Source of the DNA: Corticium candelabrum
Taxonomy: Eukaryota; Porifera; Homoscleromorpha; Homosclerophorida; Plakinidae
Assembly: GCF_963422355.1 (NCBI RefSeq)
Contig: NC_085087.1
Location: 2,013,021-2,077,020 of the forward strand
Length of the DNA stretch: 64,000 bases
Reading direction: 5' to 3'
Part shown: piece by piece, positions 1 to 9,639 of the stretch
Layout of the letters: every line of letters begins with the position of its first letter
Position numbering within the stretch: position 1 is the stretch's first letter
Position numbers and translations under genes: made by a program
Notes under the pieces: generated by a model
What the model saw: the letters and a program-made list of their open reading frames with translations, nothing else
Databases searched by the model: none
What the model was told of the DNA's origin: nothing

Positions 1-290
1 AGCCATAACACAACTCTGGAGCAGACCATAAGGCTTTACGGTTAACTGAGTCATATGTTTTCTTTAGGTCAACAAAACACAAGAAGAGTGGTTGGTGAAA
101 TTCACGTGCACGTTCCATCAACATGCAAAGGCATATGTATATATGTACCGTCAGCCCTCCTCTACTTCGAAACCATCTGAAACAATGATGGCAATGGACA
201 GCACCTTGCTGTTCTCCTACAGGTTTTTGTCTCTCATCTACACATTTGTGTCTTGCCTTAAGACACTGTCGTCTAAAGGTCCTGGAGCAC
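1..290 (-). pseudogene. Non-LTR retrotransposon reverse transcriptase, middle fragment
   Basis: Read on the minus strand, positions about 90 to 1 encode FVDLKKTYDSVNRKALW, the reverse-transcriptase motif A region (F-V-D-L-K-K-x-Y-D) of LINE-type elements. The stretch upstream of it (about 290 to 110) keeps traces of the preceding RT segment but carries stops. It is cut by the window edge. It lies downstream of an RT C-terminus in the same orientation (294-1280), so it must be a second copy rather than part of that one. It is non-functional as seen. The family (RTE, CR1 or similar) cannot be fixed from this piece. Confidence 0.6.
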
Positions 291-293
291 ACC

Positions 294-332
294 TCACATA
301 ACATCTCTGACTGCCACTGGAGCACGTACCCG

Positions 333-369
<37 letters not shown>

Positions 370-1280
370 CAACATTGCAAACCATCACGACACAATGTAC
401 TCCACTCCGCTCTCAACCTCACAGCCTCCTCATACCATTCCTTCTCTAATACTTCAATATCTATAAAGTGTCTTCTTATCACATCTTTCCATTTCTTCTT
501 TGGACCACATCTAGGGCGGGGTTGAGGCAACCATCCAAATTTCGTTGATTTCGGTATTCTATAGTCTGGCATTCTTTTCTGGGTGTCCACTCATTCCAAT
601 TTTTCTTTTCCACTCTCTAAAACGCCATTTCCTCATCTTATCACCTCCTCTTCACTTCTGCAACTGTGATATGCTCAGACAACTGTCGCCTGTTGAAAAT
701 GCCTAAGATACTTCTAATACATCGATGGTGAAGGGTGCTCAGCTTCTTTTCTTGCTGTCTGAGAAAATGTCTCAACATTCTGCCCCTAAAGAAGCACAAA
801 AATAACACTCGCATTGTAGATATTCTTCTTTATTGTTATCTTAATTAGCGTCTTTATTAATAAAGACAGCTTTTCTCAAAGCTCCGATGGTCCTTGACGC
901 TTGAGCCACCCTTTGTCTACATCTCCACAGTCAATCGTCCAGAACTGGTAATGACTTACCCAAGATAATAAAACCCAATTTACCATTTTAGTGTCTCCTC
1001 CTTCAAGCGCAACAGGCGCACGGTCACTTTCCTCAACCAGACTTCCTGTTACCATTTGTTTGCTCTTGGAGATGCTAAAATTCAACCCGAAATCACTACT
1101 TGTTTGTTGGTATTCCATTACTGCCCTCTCTACACCTAATCTTAATGAAAGAAGAGCCGAGTCATAGCAAATTGCCATTTCGTTACCCTCATCTAGTGTA
1201 CGCTCCTACTAAACCTTCAGAACAATTTCTTGTCCTAGCCTGTTCTAGACTTGATGGTGATCCCACTCATTCTCCACCCT
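294..1280 (-). pseudogene. Non-LTR retrotransposon, 3' end of reverse transcriptase ORF
   Basis: On the minus strand, 1178-876 reads through the RT palm/thumb junction with DFGLNFSISKSKQMVTG and the following VEESDRAPVALEGGD. After stops and shifts, 750-690 carries LHHRCIRSILGI, and 590-294 carries RMPDYRIPKS, FGWLPQPRPRCGPKKKWKDV and EWYEEAVRLRAEW. This order (K-x-x-M-V-T-G, then F/L-H-H-R-C-I-R, then W-L-P-x-x-R-P-R ... R/K-W-K-D) is the typical C-terminal half of LINE-type endonuclease/reverse-transcriptase proteins. The last ORF runs into a (CT)n microsatellite. It is fragmented by several stops and frameshifts and has no endonuclease domain in view. Confidence 0.75.
337..366. repeat. (CT)n microsatellite
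   Basis: About 30 bp of uninterrupted CT repeat at the 3' end of the LINE fragment. It creates the artificial RERERERE tail of the minus-strand ORF. Confidence 0.95.
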
Positions 1281-1485
1281 AACTCAACAACCTCTCTACA
1301 GCCAAATATGTGTACGAATTGAACAACACTAAAGCCATGCAGCAACCTTGTGTCAGACCATTCCGAATCTCAATCTCCTCTAGCATTGTTTCATCTAAAC
1401 GAGTTCTTGCCTTCATGTCTTGATGGAATCACTTGATTATTTTGAATTGTCTCTTTATGTACGCCAAGCTCCTCTAGCGCTTTCC

Positions 1486-1487
<2 letters not shown>

Positions 1488-1532
<45 letters not shown>

Positions 1533-1591
1533 ACACACTCACACACACACAAACGCACGCACGCACGTACACACACACACGCACGCACGCA

Positions 1592-1654
<63 letters not shown>

Positions 1655-1655
1655 A
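1488..1655. repeat. Compound (CT)n / (CA)n microsatellite
   Basis: A CT run (about 1488-1525) is followed by an interrupted CA run with CGCACGCACG interruptions, then about 65 bp of pure CA up to roughly 1651. The Cys-Val and His-Thr rich ORFs here on both strands are artefacts of the repeat. Confidence 0.97.
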
Positions 1656-4400
1656 CAGACAGGCTTACAGATGCACACGCGACAGTACTCAAGTACTTTA
1701 AAAATTAAGACAAACACAAAATTGGTCATTTGTAGCGCTGTCTGCAAAAATGCATGTAAATCGGCAAAAACTAAATTTACTATAAATTTGCATTTATTAA
1801 TTGTAATTAACTGTTTTGTGCTAAATGATGTTTTACAATTTAACAAGATAAGTTTTATTTTAATTTGTTCAGGAACAGTGCAAGCTCTAAAGCAATTAGA
1901 GACAGTGCAGATATGCAAACGAGTGTTGCAATGGAAGCTGCCACAACAGCATCTGATAATGGGACCAAATTAGACAGAATTGAAAGAAAATTAGACATCA
2001 TTTTGTCAGAAGACAGGACGGTTACGGCAAGCTGATCATAGGCAGGGCAGTGAACAGTTGCGTGCGTGCGTTCGTGTGTGTTGTGCGTGTTTGTTTGTTT
2101 GTATGTGTGTCATTGCGGATTCAATTTGCTTATTAGTGTAAAAAATATCAGGATAAAACATTCACAATTAGTGCAACGAATAGCTACAATGTATACCTGT
2201 ACCAACAGATCATTCCAGCAAGCCCTAGAACATCAGTAATATGTTAATTGACTTATTGTAAGCCATGCATCAAGACTTCTATTATTTCGCGTTTCTGAAG
2301 TAGACGTAGTCTCAACAACGTGACATCGACATGTCCTGAGTCATGCAGAGCTATCTTAAGCAAAACTGCAATCAGGTTGTCGAATGTCTAATCCATTTTT
2401 GTTGCTGACACTAATTTGGCTGCTGAGAACAAGTCGTGTGTAGCGTTCTTGCCTATACAATTTATATGCACATGCATGTATAGAGTTAACTATTAATTAA
2501 GTTGCTTTTGTCTTGGCTGCATGGGGTAGTCATTGGGTTTGAAAAGTAAAGTGATTCGGTAGAGGTGAGAGTCCGCGTACGGACGATGTAAATAGTCTTC
2601 GGGTTTGTGCACTCTGCATGTTCCGGTGTCCACCGCTTGTGTCTTCTCGCAGTACCTACCTTGCTGCTACTCGTCGCACAGCTCGACACCGTTAGTTAAA
2701 GTGTCGGTTGCCAAAGACAGGATATTGATTTCTGTGATCAAATGCAATTTATGCGATTCCGATGACAAGATATAATCGTTTTCAAGATGAAATAGAGATA
2801 ACGTTTCTTATGAATTTGCTTGTGTACACTTAAGGTGCTAGTTTCTGTTTGTGACAAACAAACTATATATATACAAATTTGGCATTTTATGGCATATTTA
2901 TATATGGAGTCAATATGTAGTCAAGTTATACTAGCTCGATTTCCATTTTAGCGACGTAGCTTTCTAGTAACTGGAGCGACGTAACCTATAGAGTTGACAA
3001 TAGCCATTAATTAACTGATTAATAGCATATGAAATTTTGGCAAATAATAGGGTATTGTTTCCCAACACCCATTTGCTAAGAAATTTATAAATAGAAGAAC
3101 ATCAGACAAAACGCACGCTTTCAGTAACGTCAAAGCAGTTGGCATATTGCCATGACTCCTTAAACTAGTATAACGTAAACTTTGTAATGTAAAGTAGCAA
3201 ACACAACTACAGTTTTGCGTTTACGTAATAAAAATAGTAAAAATAAGACAGCAACATGACAACAATGGCTCTTATTTGACAACAAAAAGAAAGATTTTAG
3301 ATAAGGCAAGTTGTTAAGAAAAAATGACCATGTTACAACTGGAACTCGTGAACTGTGAAACAGTTTAGAAATTAGACGGAAATCGGATATATGTATAAAT
3401 TGATCAAGTGTAAACATGTTGAAAAGATATACTCAAAATGTTTGGTTTTCATATGAAAAATTGACGATGCAGCAAGAGAATAGGTAAGTATAGGCCATAC
3501 AATTAATGCTGTTCAAAGTATATAGTTAAATGCTTAGTTGGCTAAATCTGTTTTCTAACTAGTGTTGAGTGGTAACAGACAAAGTATCAGAAATGTCGAG
3601 TGAAGCTCTTCTACTTAGCTCAACAAGTGTCCTCATCTAATGCAAATAACGAATGCTCTAAGGCGGATAAGGATGAGAAGGTAAAGCGGCCGCTTTCATT
3701 CCACTTAGGTGAAAGTGATTGATGACGTGAGCTATCAGATAATACTACGATATCATGCAATTATCAATGCATTTGATGAATATTTTAATGAATGCCATTA
3801 CACAAAATTTTTGATGTCGCTTACACTTGCGACACAAATGCAGAACTGCATGCAATCTCGATCAAACATATATAGCTAGTAGTGCGATATAAATTAAAAC
3901 AGGCAAATTAGTTTGCATAGAATACCTAAAGAGGAAAAAACGATGGCAAAAATTTTAGATAAGGCGAGAAACTGAAACCTATTGTGTCTAGCTGCAACTC
4001 TATTTTGCATGCACAGGATACATGGGAACAGACTACTATATTGGTATGTATACTCAACGATTTTTGTGTATTGGTGAGTCTTTCTTAATACCTTTACAAT
4101 GATTGATTGTTTTGACGACGAAACCATGGCTTTACTATAGACAGTGACTACAAAAAGCAGATTACTTGTTGTTGCAGTTTTCAGTATGATGCGCAGTACT
4201 CTACTACTACAGTCTTGCGTTTACAGTACTTTGGTACCGTCTTGTGCCTTAGGGTACTAAATAGGAGTAGTGCAATAGCATATTTAATTATTGTTATTAA
4301 TGTAATTTGAATAATTCTAAAATACTTCGACAGGGTCTAAGGCCAAATGCCTCAAAAGAGTACGTATGCAGCTGCAATTTTCGATAGAAAATTGACAGCA
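1656..4400. other. AT-rich stretch with no convincing gene
   Basis: I see only short ORFs with no recognisable motif. Minus 3160-3417 has one hydrophobic run followed by basic residues, which could be chance. A possible splice donor (AATAG/GTAAGTA) sits near 3480 but no matching coding exon was found. Short GT-rich tracts occur near 2060-2110. Confidence 0.5.
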
Positions 4401-5979
4401 TTAAAAATAATTAGTCAAAATGAAGGTGACAATAACAGTTGTTAGATAGAAATAAACACAGCATATTTCGGACTGTGTAAATGATGGAACGGCAGCAACA
4501 TAAGGAGTATACTCTGTTGAAATGTCGTTTTCATACGAAGAGCTTGTCTTCACGCTTTGCGTAGTATTGTCATGAACAAGATTGAAACGTTTGACTTTAG
4601 GTCCTCCATAGCCGTTGTACGCTACACAATCCACTATGCCTAGTTGGCTTACATTACTTACCACATACTGATAAACGTCTCCAATTGATAGCATTTCCCT
4701 CTGCCTTCTCCATAAGACAGAAGGTCTTGGATATGACCATTTCGTCACGGGACAAGTAAGCACGACGGGAAGAGAGTCATTCAATTGTTGACGGGATACT
4801 CTAATAGTCGTGACACCCGTCGTCTCAAATTCTACTGGAACTAAAATAGAAAATTTGCCCTAATTTGCTTACATGCATGGACAAACAATTTGACGTAAGA
4901 CGTTACCTCTGATTTCTGTCTCGCCAACTGACAAGAGTTCTGTATCATTGACGTGACAGTAATAGCGGCCAGAATCAGAGAAGCGAAACTCAGATACTAT
5001 GAGAGTGTCCCTGCAGCCAATGAGACGTTGCTGCTTATTGCATTGTAACACTTTGTCATTATGAATCCAATAAGTTGAATGTTCAACAGACGGCTTTCCT
5101 TTATAGTAACATTGGAACCGAATTTGTTGAGTTGGGTGTAACGCAACGTAGTGGGAGGGGTAGACGATGACATCTGCATTTGAGGTGGCAAAAATTGCTG
5201 TGTAAACACATGTATACTGCAATTCAGCATAAGAAACATTTCTCTCTGTATTCATAAATTTATCAAAAGAGTAAGATAAAACTAGATCGATACAAAAGAT
5301 CTAAGGCGTACCCCATCTCAATCACATGTTCATGCACTAGTCACATGTTTTACTTGCTATATCAAAACGAAGAGAACCTTATCGCAGATATTCGTTTAGA
5401 TTTACTATTTGTTGTCTTGAGCTGTTGTGACATAAACGACTGTACTTCTGTACTGCAAGTGCTCACAAGCGAAAGTGATAGAGAGCGGGGTGAAACTTTC
5501 GGATTCCAATTGACCACCTCACTTTGAAGTTCAAAACATGCAGACCATGCAACTTGTCAATCGACTCGATTTGCAGTTGAAGTAGGACGTAACACTCTAA
5601 TTTGTTGCAGAAAGTGACCTTTGACTCTTGCCAGACCTACTGTCTAGTAGTTTTAGCAAACAGTGTGCAAAAGCACAAAAGTTGCAGAACTTAAAATGAT
5701 CACTTTATAATGTGCAAGAAATAACCGCACTGCAGACTACATGGCGATGTTGTGTAGATTGTCAGAACGACACAAGATACCGTACACGCCTATCTGCGCC
5801 ATTAGCGTGGTAGCAGTCAAAAGGAATGAGTCCATGTAAAGGCATATCAATTACAAGGCTGTCCAATCACCAACTAAAAGTTACTTGCTGGAACCATTCC
5901 GTCAATATCTGATCAGAAATATGATTAATTACATCAGCTTACCTACAAACAATAGCGTTAACGTTGCAAACAGCTTCAT
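4401..5979 (-). CDS. Two-Ig-domain cell-surface protein, three exons, C-terminal membrane anchor
   Basis: Proposed exons on the minus strand: 5979-5943, 5197-4907 and 4840-4401, all joined in phase 1 with GT-AG introns. Exon 1 starts at ATG 5979 and gives a short hydrophobic signal peptide (MKLFATLTLLFV). Exon 2 is an Ig-like domain with the two framework cysteines (RFQCYY and the SDSGRYYCHV motif, D-x-G-x-Y-x-C), a Trp (TYWIHNDKVLQC) and extra Cys residues. Exon 3 is a second Ig-like domain (VVLTCPV ... SVLWRRQR ... IVDCVAYN), then a Ser/Thr-rich stalk. It ends in a hydrophobic stretch (CCVYFYLTTVIVTFIL) with only four residues after it, so the protein is a short-tailed type I membrane protein or a GPI-anchor precursor. 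One-domain-per-exon, phase-1 structure is typical of metazoan Ig genes. A similar gene starts 371 bp away on the other strand. Adhesion, immune or self-recognition roles are only inference. Confidence 0.75.
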
Positions 5980-6350
5980 ATGCGCAACCTGTTCCTTGAA
6001 CAATTTCTTTGAAGCTAGAACAAGGAGACACTGTGTTTAGAGTCACGCTACTTGCCAACGGGGAGTTTGAAAGTGTTTAACAGCTATGCGTGTATCTATG
6101 TTTGGTAACCTGGGAGGTCGACAGCCCCCCAAAAGTTTTGCATATATTAAATAAATAGTTGTTTGTGTGTAAAACGGTTCAACTTTATAAAAGAAGTTTG
6201 TTAGCTAACCATTACTTTAGCAACACACTGAATTAGAATTGAAGCAAAACGTTTGGAGTAAAACTGAAACTACTCTGGTGGTCTACTTAAGATGCAGTAC
6301 CACACATTTTGACGCTTCCGGTCGTTTGAGCGCGTCCGACAGTTGCCAAG
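5980..6350. promoter_or_regulatory. Putative bidirectional promoter between the two Ig genes
   Basis: This is the 371-bp gap between the start codons of two divergently oriented Ig genes. It contains a TATA-box match TATAAAAG at 6186-6193, in the right direction for the plus-strand gene and about 160 bp from its ATG. It also holds an AT-rich tract (ATATATTAAATAAATA) near 6140. No transcript data are available; the shared-promoter reading comes from spacing alone. Confidence 0.4.
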
Positions 6351-8265
6351 ATGCAAATCTATTGCATACTGTTGCTGTTTGTCTTCTCAGGTGAGTTTAG
6401 GGAAGAAAAAGGGGATTGCCTCTCGCGATGGCCTAGGGCCTCTTTCTATTACCGAATCAATCTAGAACGGATTATATTTAATACGCTAGTATATGTTCAA
6501 GTAATTTAATGTTAATAGTCGAGCAGCAATAACAACGTCGTTGCTGTTTAGATGGTGTAAGAATTATTCCGGAGAACGGATGGTATGTCACAGCGGACAA
6601 TCGAAATTCTTCATTCCGATTTCACTGCGAAGGTCGTGCAAGACAGATGGTGTGGAAATGGAAACGAGAAAGCATCGAACGTGTTCTCAATACTACAGGC
6701 GGTGCACAATGCACGAATGACGATGCTATGATAGTTCGCCCGACTTCGATTATTGTATGCAGGTTTCTTATCGAGTTTACTGGAAAGTACACATGCCAAG
6801 ACCCTGAAACTAAAAACTCATCATCTGTAGAGCTAGGAGGTAAAATTATTCTTAATCTATAATCATGTAATTGTGATGTGTCTACTGGTGAAATTAAAAG
6901 ACTCTGAGCAAACGCATGTTAATAATACTGTCTGCACTAGTATCTCCTGAGTTTGTTTCTTCAAAGAAAGTTAAAGTTCTCGTTCAATCAGCAGATGAGG
7001 AGATCCAACTTTCTTGTAGAGTGAAGTCTTATGTGTATCCCAAACCAAAAGTTACTTGGTATCAACAAACAAAATCAAAGACGATTGAAATCTTTAGAGG
7101 AGACGTAATGATAGTCAATCAGACAAGTAGCAGTGATTTCAGCAGGTACTATTGTGAGGCCCAAAACCATCATAGTGGACCAATAGAGCGAAAGACTTTC
7201 TTTGTAAAAACATACAGTAAGAATTTATTATAGTGTTTAAAGAATTAATAATAACGTATCAATATTTGATTTTAGAACCTATTACATGCACTGTCTATCC
7301 ATCCAATATTACAGTGGAGTCTAATGAAGAAACGATTAATGTGACTGTCAAAATATCCAGTAACAATCCTCTTCCAGATATTCAACTTGAGCCTTCTTGG
7401 GGAATGGTAGAAGCTATTAATAATAGCATTTATAAGGTTTCTGGTCTGATAAATACCACCGGTGAGCACAAAATCCTACACGTAACACAGAAAATTGGAC
7501 TGCTGAATAACTCAATAGTAACTAAAGCTTCTTGCTTTGTTTTTGTGACAACAACTGGTAAGAATAAATTGGGCTTTACAATCTGTGATTTGCACTAAAA
7601 AGTGGCAACTTTCATGTTATTAGAACCTCATCCGGATGCAGTTTGTCTATTGATAAAACAGAAGCTGAATAGTTCATGCTTACTACAACGCTTGAATCGA
7701 AGTGTAAGACTTCTCTCAAATCAAAACTCTTTGTTATTTATAACTAACTATTTATTGTAATAAAACTGACTACTGTGTTCTATTATAGGCAGTGGAATTA
7801 TCTGAAAACTTGCGACAGAGGCTGCACGTATTCCTAGGATGCTTTTGGAGTATTAAAGTTTACTACATTTTCAGCAGAGGAAGAAAAAATTGCACGTTTG
7901 TAAATATTGGATTGACAGTCAGCTTTCTCTTAGAACAATCAAAACACTGCAGGCAATACCCATCACCAAACAATATCATCAAGACAATTAGGAAGTGGAC
8001 TAGAGGTCAGATGGATCTTGCACTAGTGGTAAAACCAAGTATTACAAATACCCGAGTATATTGCACAAAAATGGAAGCAATTCAAGTCAATTTGCCTCAA
8101 AATTGTTCTTATCCTCATGTCTACATTCCCTGCTCACGAAGTACACGCATTACAAGAATTTGCTCTGCGTGTAGACTGAAAAATTCAAGATGCTGGCAAA
8201 TTGACCCACCACAAACGTCAGAGCTTATGCACTTAAACGGCATGTGCAATTCAAAATATATATAG
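6351..8265 (+). CDS. Ig-domain secreted or surface protein, six exons, Cys-rich C-terminus
   Basis: Proposed exons: 6351-6390, 6552-6839, 6941-7216, 7276-7557, 7624-7703 and 7789-8265, giving an open frame of about 480 codons. The first four junctions are phase 1 and the last is phase 0, all GT-AG. Exon 1 is a signal peptide (MQIYCILLLFVFS). Exon 2 is an Ig-like domain (FRFHCEGR, VWKWKRE, FTGKYTCQDP). Exon 3 is a clearer Ig domain (IQLSCRV, KVTWYQQ, SSDFSRYYCEAQN). Exon 4 is a third beta-rich, N-glycosylation-rich domain (several N-x-T/S) with weaker Ig features. Exons 5-6 encode a Cys- and basic-rich region with no family I recognise and no clear membrane span. The gene pairs head-to-head with the Ig gene at 4401-5979. 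The exon 5/6 junction is the least certain part; an alternative reading runs exon 5 to a stop in its intron. Confidence 0.7.
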
Positions 8266-8799
8266 AGTTTGTCTATTAGACAACGTTGAAATAATTGCAA
8301 TAGTTATTTGGTAACTTCCTCATCCGTCTCGTTGCAAACAACAGCACAATGGGTCTAGACAAAAGAACTGATCAGCTCAGCAAGACCGTCAGCCAATGAA
8401 ACGTGACAGTAATTCCTACAAACTCGTTCGTTGGTCGAATATCCATTAATTGTACATCTTAAATATTTTAGATATTTTGGGACTACTTTCTTTGCAAATC
8501 AGCAGCTAGTTGATAGCATACTAGTTACGAATGTTACAAGTACTAATGTACAATGCTAAAAGAGTGTTATAAAGGTTATAAAAAGCAGACTTGCACACAT
8601 GATTTCGCCCCGCTTTCTTTAGAGCGCAACCTACTTGAAATAGAAGACAATATATGTAGACACCTCTCTTTCGCAACGCTACGTTGATAGGCCTGTTTGG
8701 TCATAATTGTTGTGTCGTATTGTAACTTCCCAGACTTCCAAAGTCTATGCAAAATTGCCATAGTTGCAGGGTTCTGCAGAGACGTACCGTTGTTAGAAG
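8266..8799. other. Intergenic, nothing recognised
   Basis: Short unsupported ORFs only. It probably includes the 3' untranslated region of the Ig gene that ends at 8265. Confidence 0.5.
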
Positions 8800-9109
8800 T
8801 GTAGCACCGCCTAGACGCTACGTTCTGTGAAATACGTTGTACTACTATCTAGACGCTTCCGTGCTATACTGCACTCTCTCGTGTAATACAATCCAAGCAG
8901 ACGCTGGTTTACAAGACGCACTTGAGACTATTCCAAGTGCTACACTAAGTAGTGAACTTGAACTCAATTATGATACATCGTACTATACAATACGCGATAT
9001 TACACAATAGCGCGCTAAGTCTAGCAAATTCACAAGTTATACAGTCGCTTATACAATGACGTCAACTAACGTACGCTAAGTATAGCTAGTACGCTACACA
9101 GTTGCTACA
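8800..9109 (-). repeat. 3' LTR of Gypsy element 1
   Basis: A 310-bp stretch bounded by inverted termini TGTAGCA ... TGCTACA, that is TG...CA on both strands. On the minus strand it directly follows a purine tract (GCGGGAGGAA, 9110-9119), as expected for the polypurine tract of a minus-strand LTR element. The Gypsy integrase C-terminus lies just beyond the inserted hAT. It contains repeats of TAGACGCTAC-like and ACAATAC-like words. No second LTR copy was found in the window, so the boundaries rest on end motifs and the purine tract. Confidence 0.6.
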
Positions 9110-9118
9110 TTCCTCCCG

Positions 9119-9633
9119 CAGGGATGTCGTTGCTATGGAGATGGGGCCACATGTGGCCCCAGCCAACAAAAATGTGGCCCCAGGAGCAAAGCAACTGCTA
9201 ATAATTAATATTTCTAATTATACAGTACTTTGAATTTTGTAAGTTATTAAACCATAGTTTTGTGCGAGAACTACTGTGAAATAGGCAAGTTGGCCCTTCT
9301 CCTGTATTCCTTAGCGCCGGATAGCGTTGAAGCTGAACGTGGATTTAGCTTGATGAATATAACAAAGAATTGTTCTCGCAATAGGCTTGGTCAACGTACG
9401 ATAAACGCGATTATGGCGATAGCTTCAGACAGTAGAGGAATGGACACATTTCCTTTTGATAAGGTGCTGAATAATAATGTCCTTTAGTGATGCTTATTGT
9501 TGAAATAGAAAACTGATTACATTGCCATTGATATTAATTTGAATTGTCTTTAATATTGATATTAACAGTGGCACCGAAAACGCTATTGGGGCCACATTTT
9601 TGGCACCGGGCAAAAATTGGACCGGCATCCCTG
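9119..9633 (+). mobile_element. Internally deleted hAT transposon with transposase C-terminus
   Basis: Ends CAGGGATG (9119-9126) and CATCCCTG (9626-9633) form terminal inverted repeats. Both sub-terminal regions also share an AAAATGTGGCCCCA word. The plus strand 9260-9487 encodes the hAT dimerisation region (SLAPDSVEAERGFSLMN, then NRLGQRTINAIMAI), matching the family pattern S-x-x-x-E-R-x-F-S-x-M-N. The rest of the transposase is missing, so the copy is non-autonomous. TCCCG(C) occurs at both outer flanks, suggesting a 5-6-bp target duplication, shorter than the usual 8 bp of hAT. It is inserted in the purine tract of Gypsy element 1. Confidence 0.75.
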
Positions 9634-9639
9634 TCCCGC

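Noticed and set aside
1391..1918. 175-residue ORF rich in Cys-Val, and mirror His-Thr ORFs
   Set aside because: Translation of (CA)n/(CT)n microsatellites; the same applies to 39915-40321.
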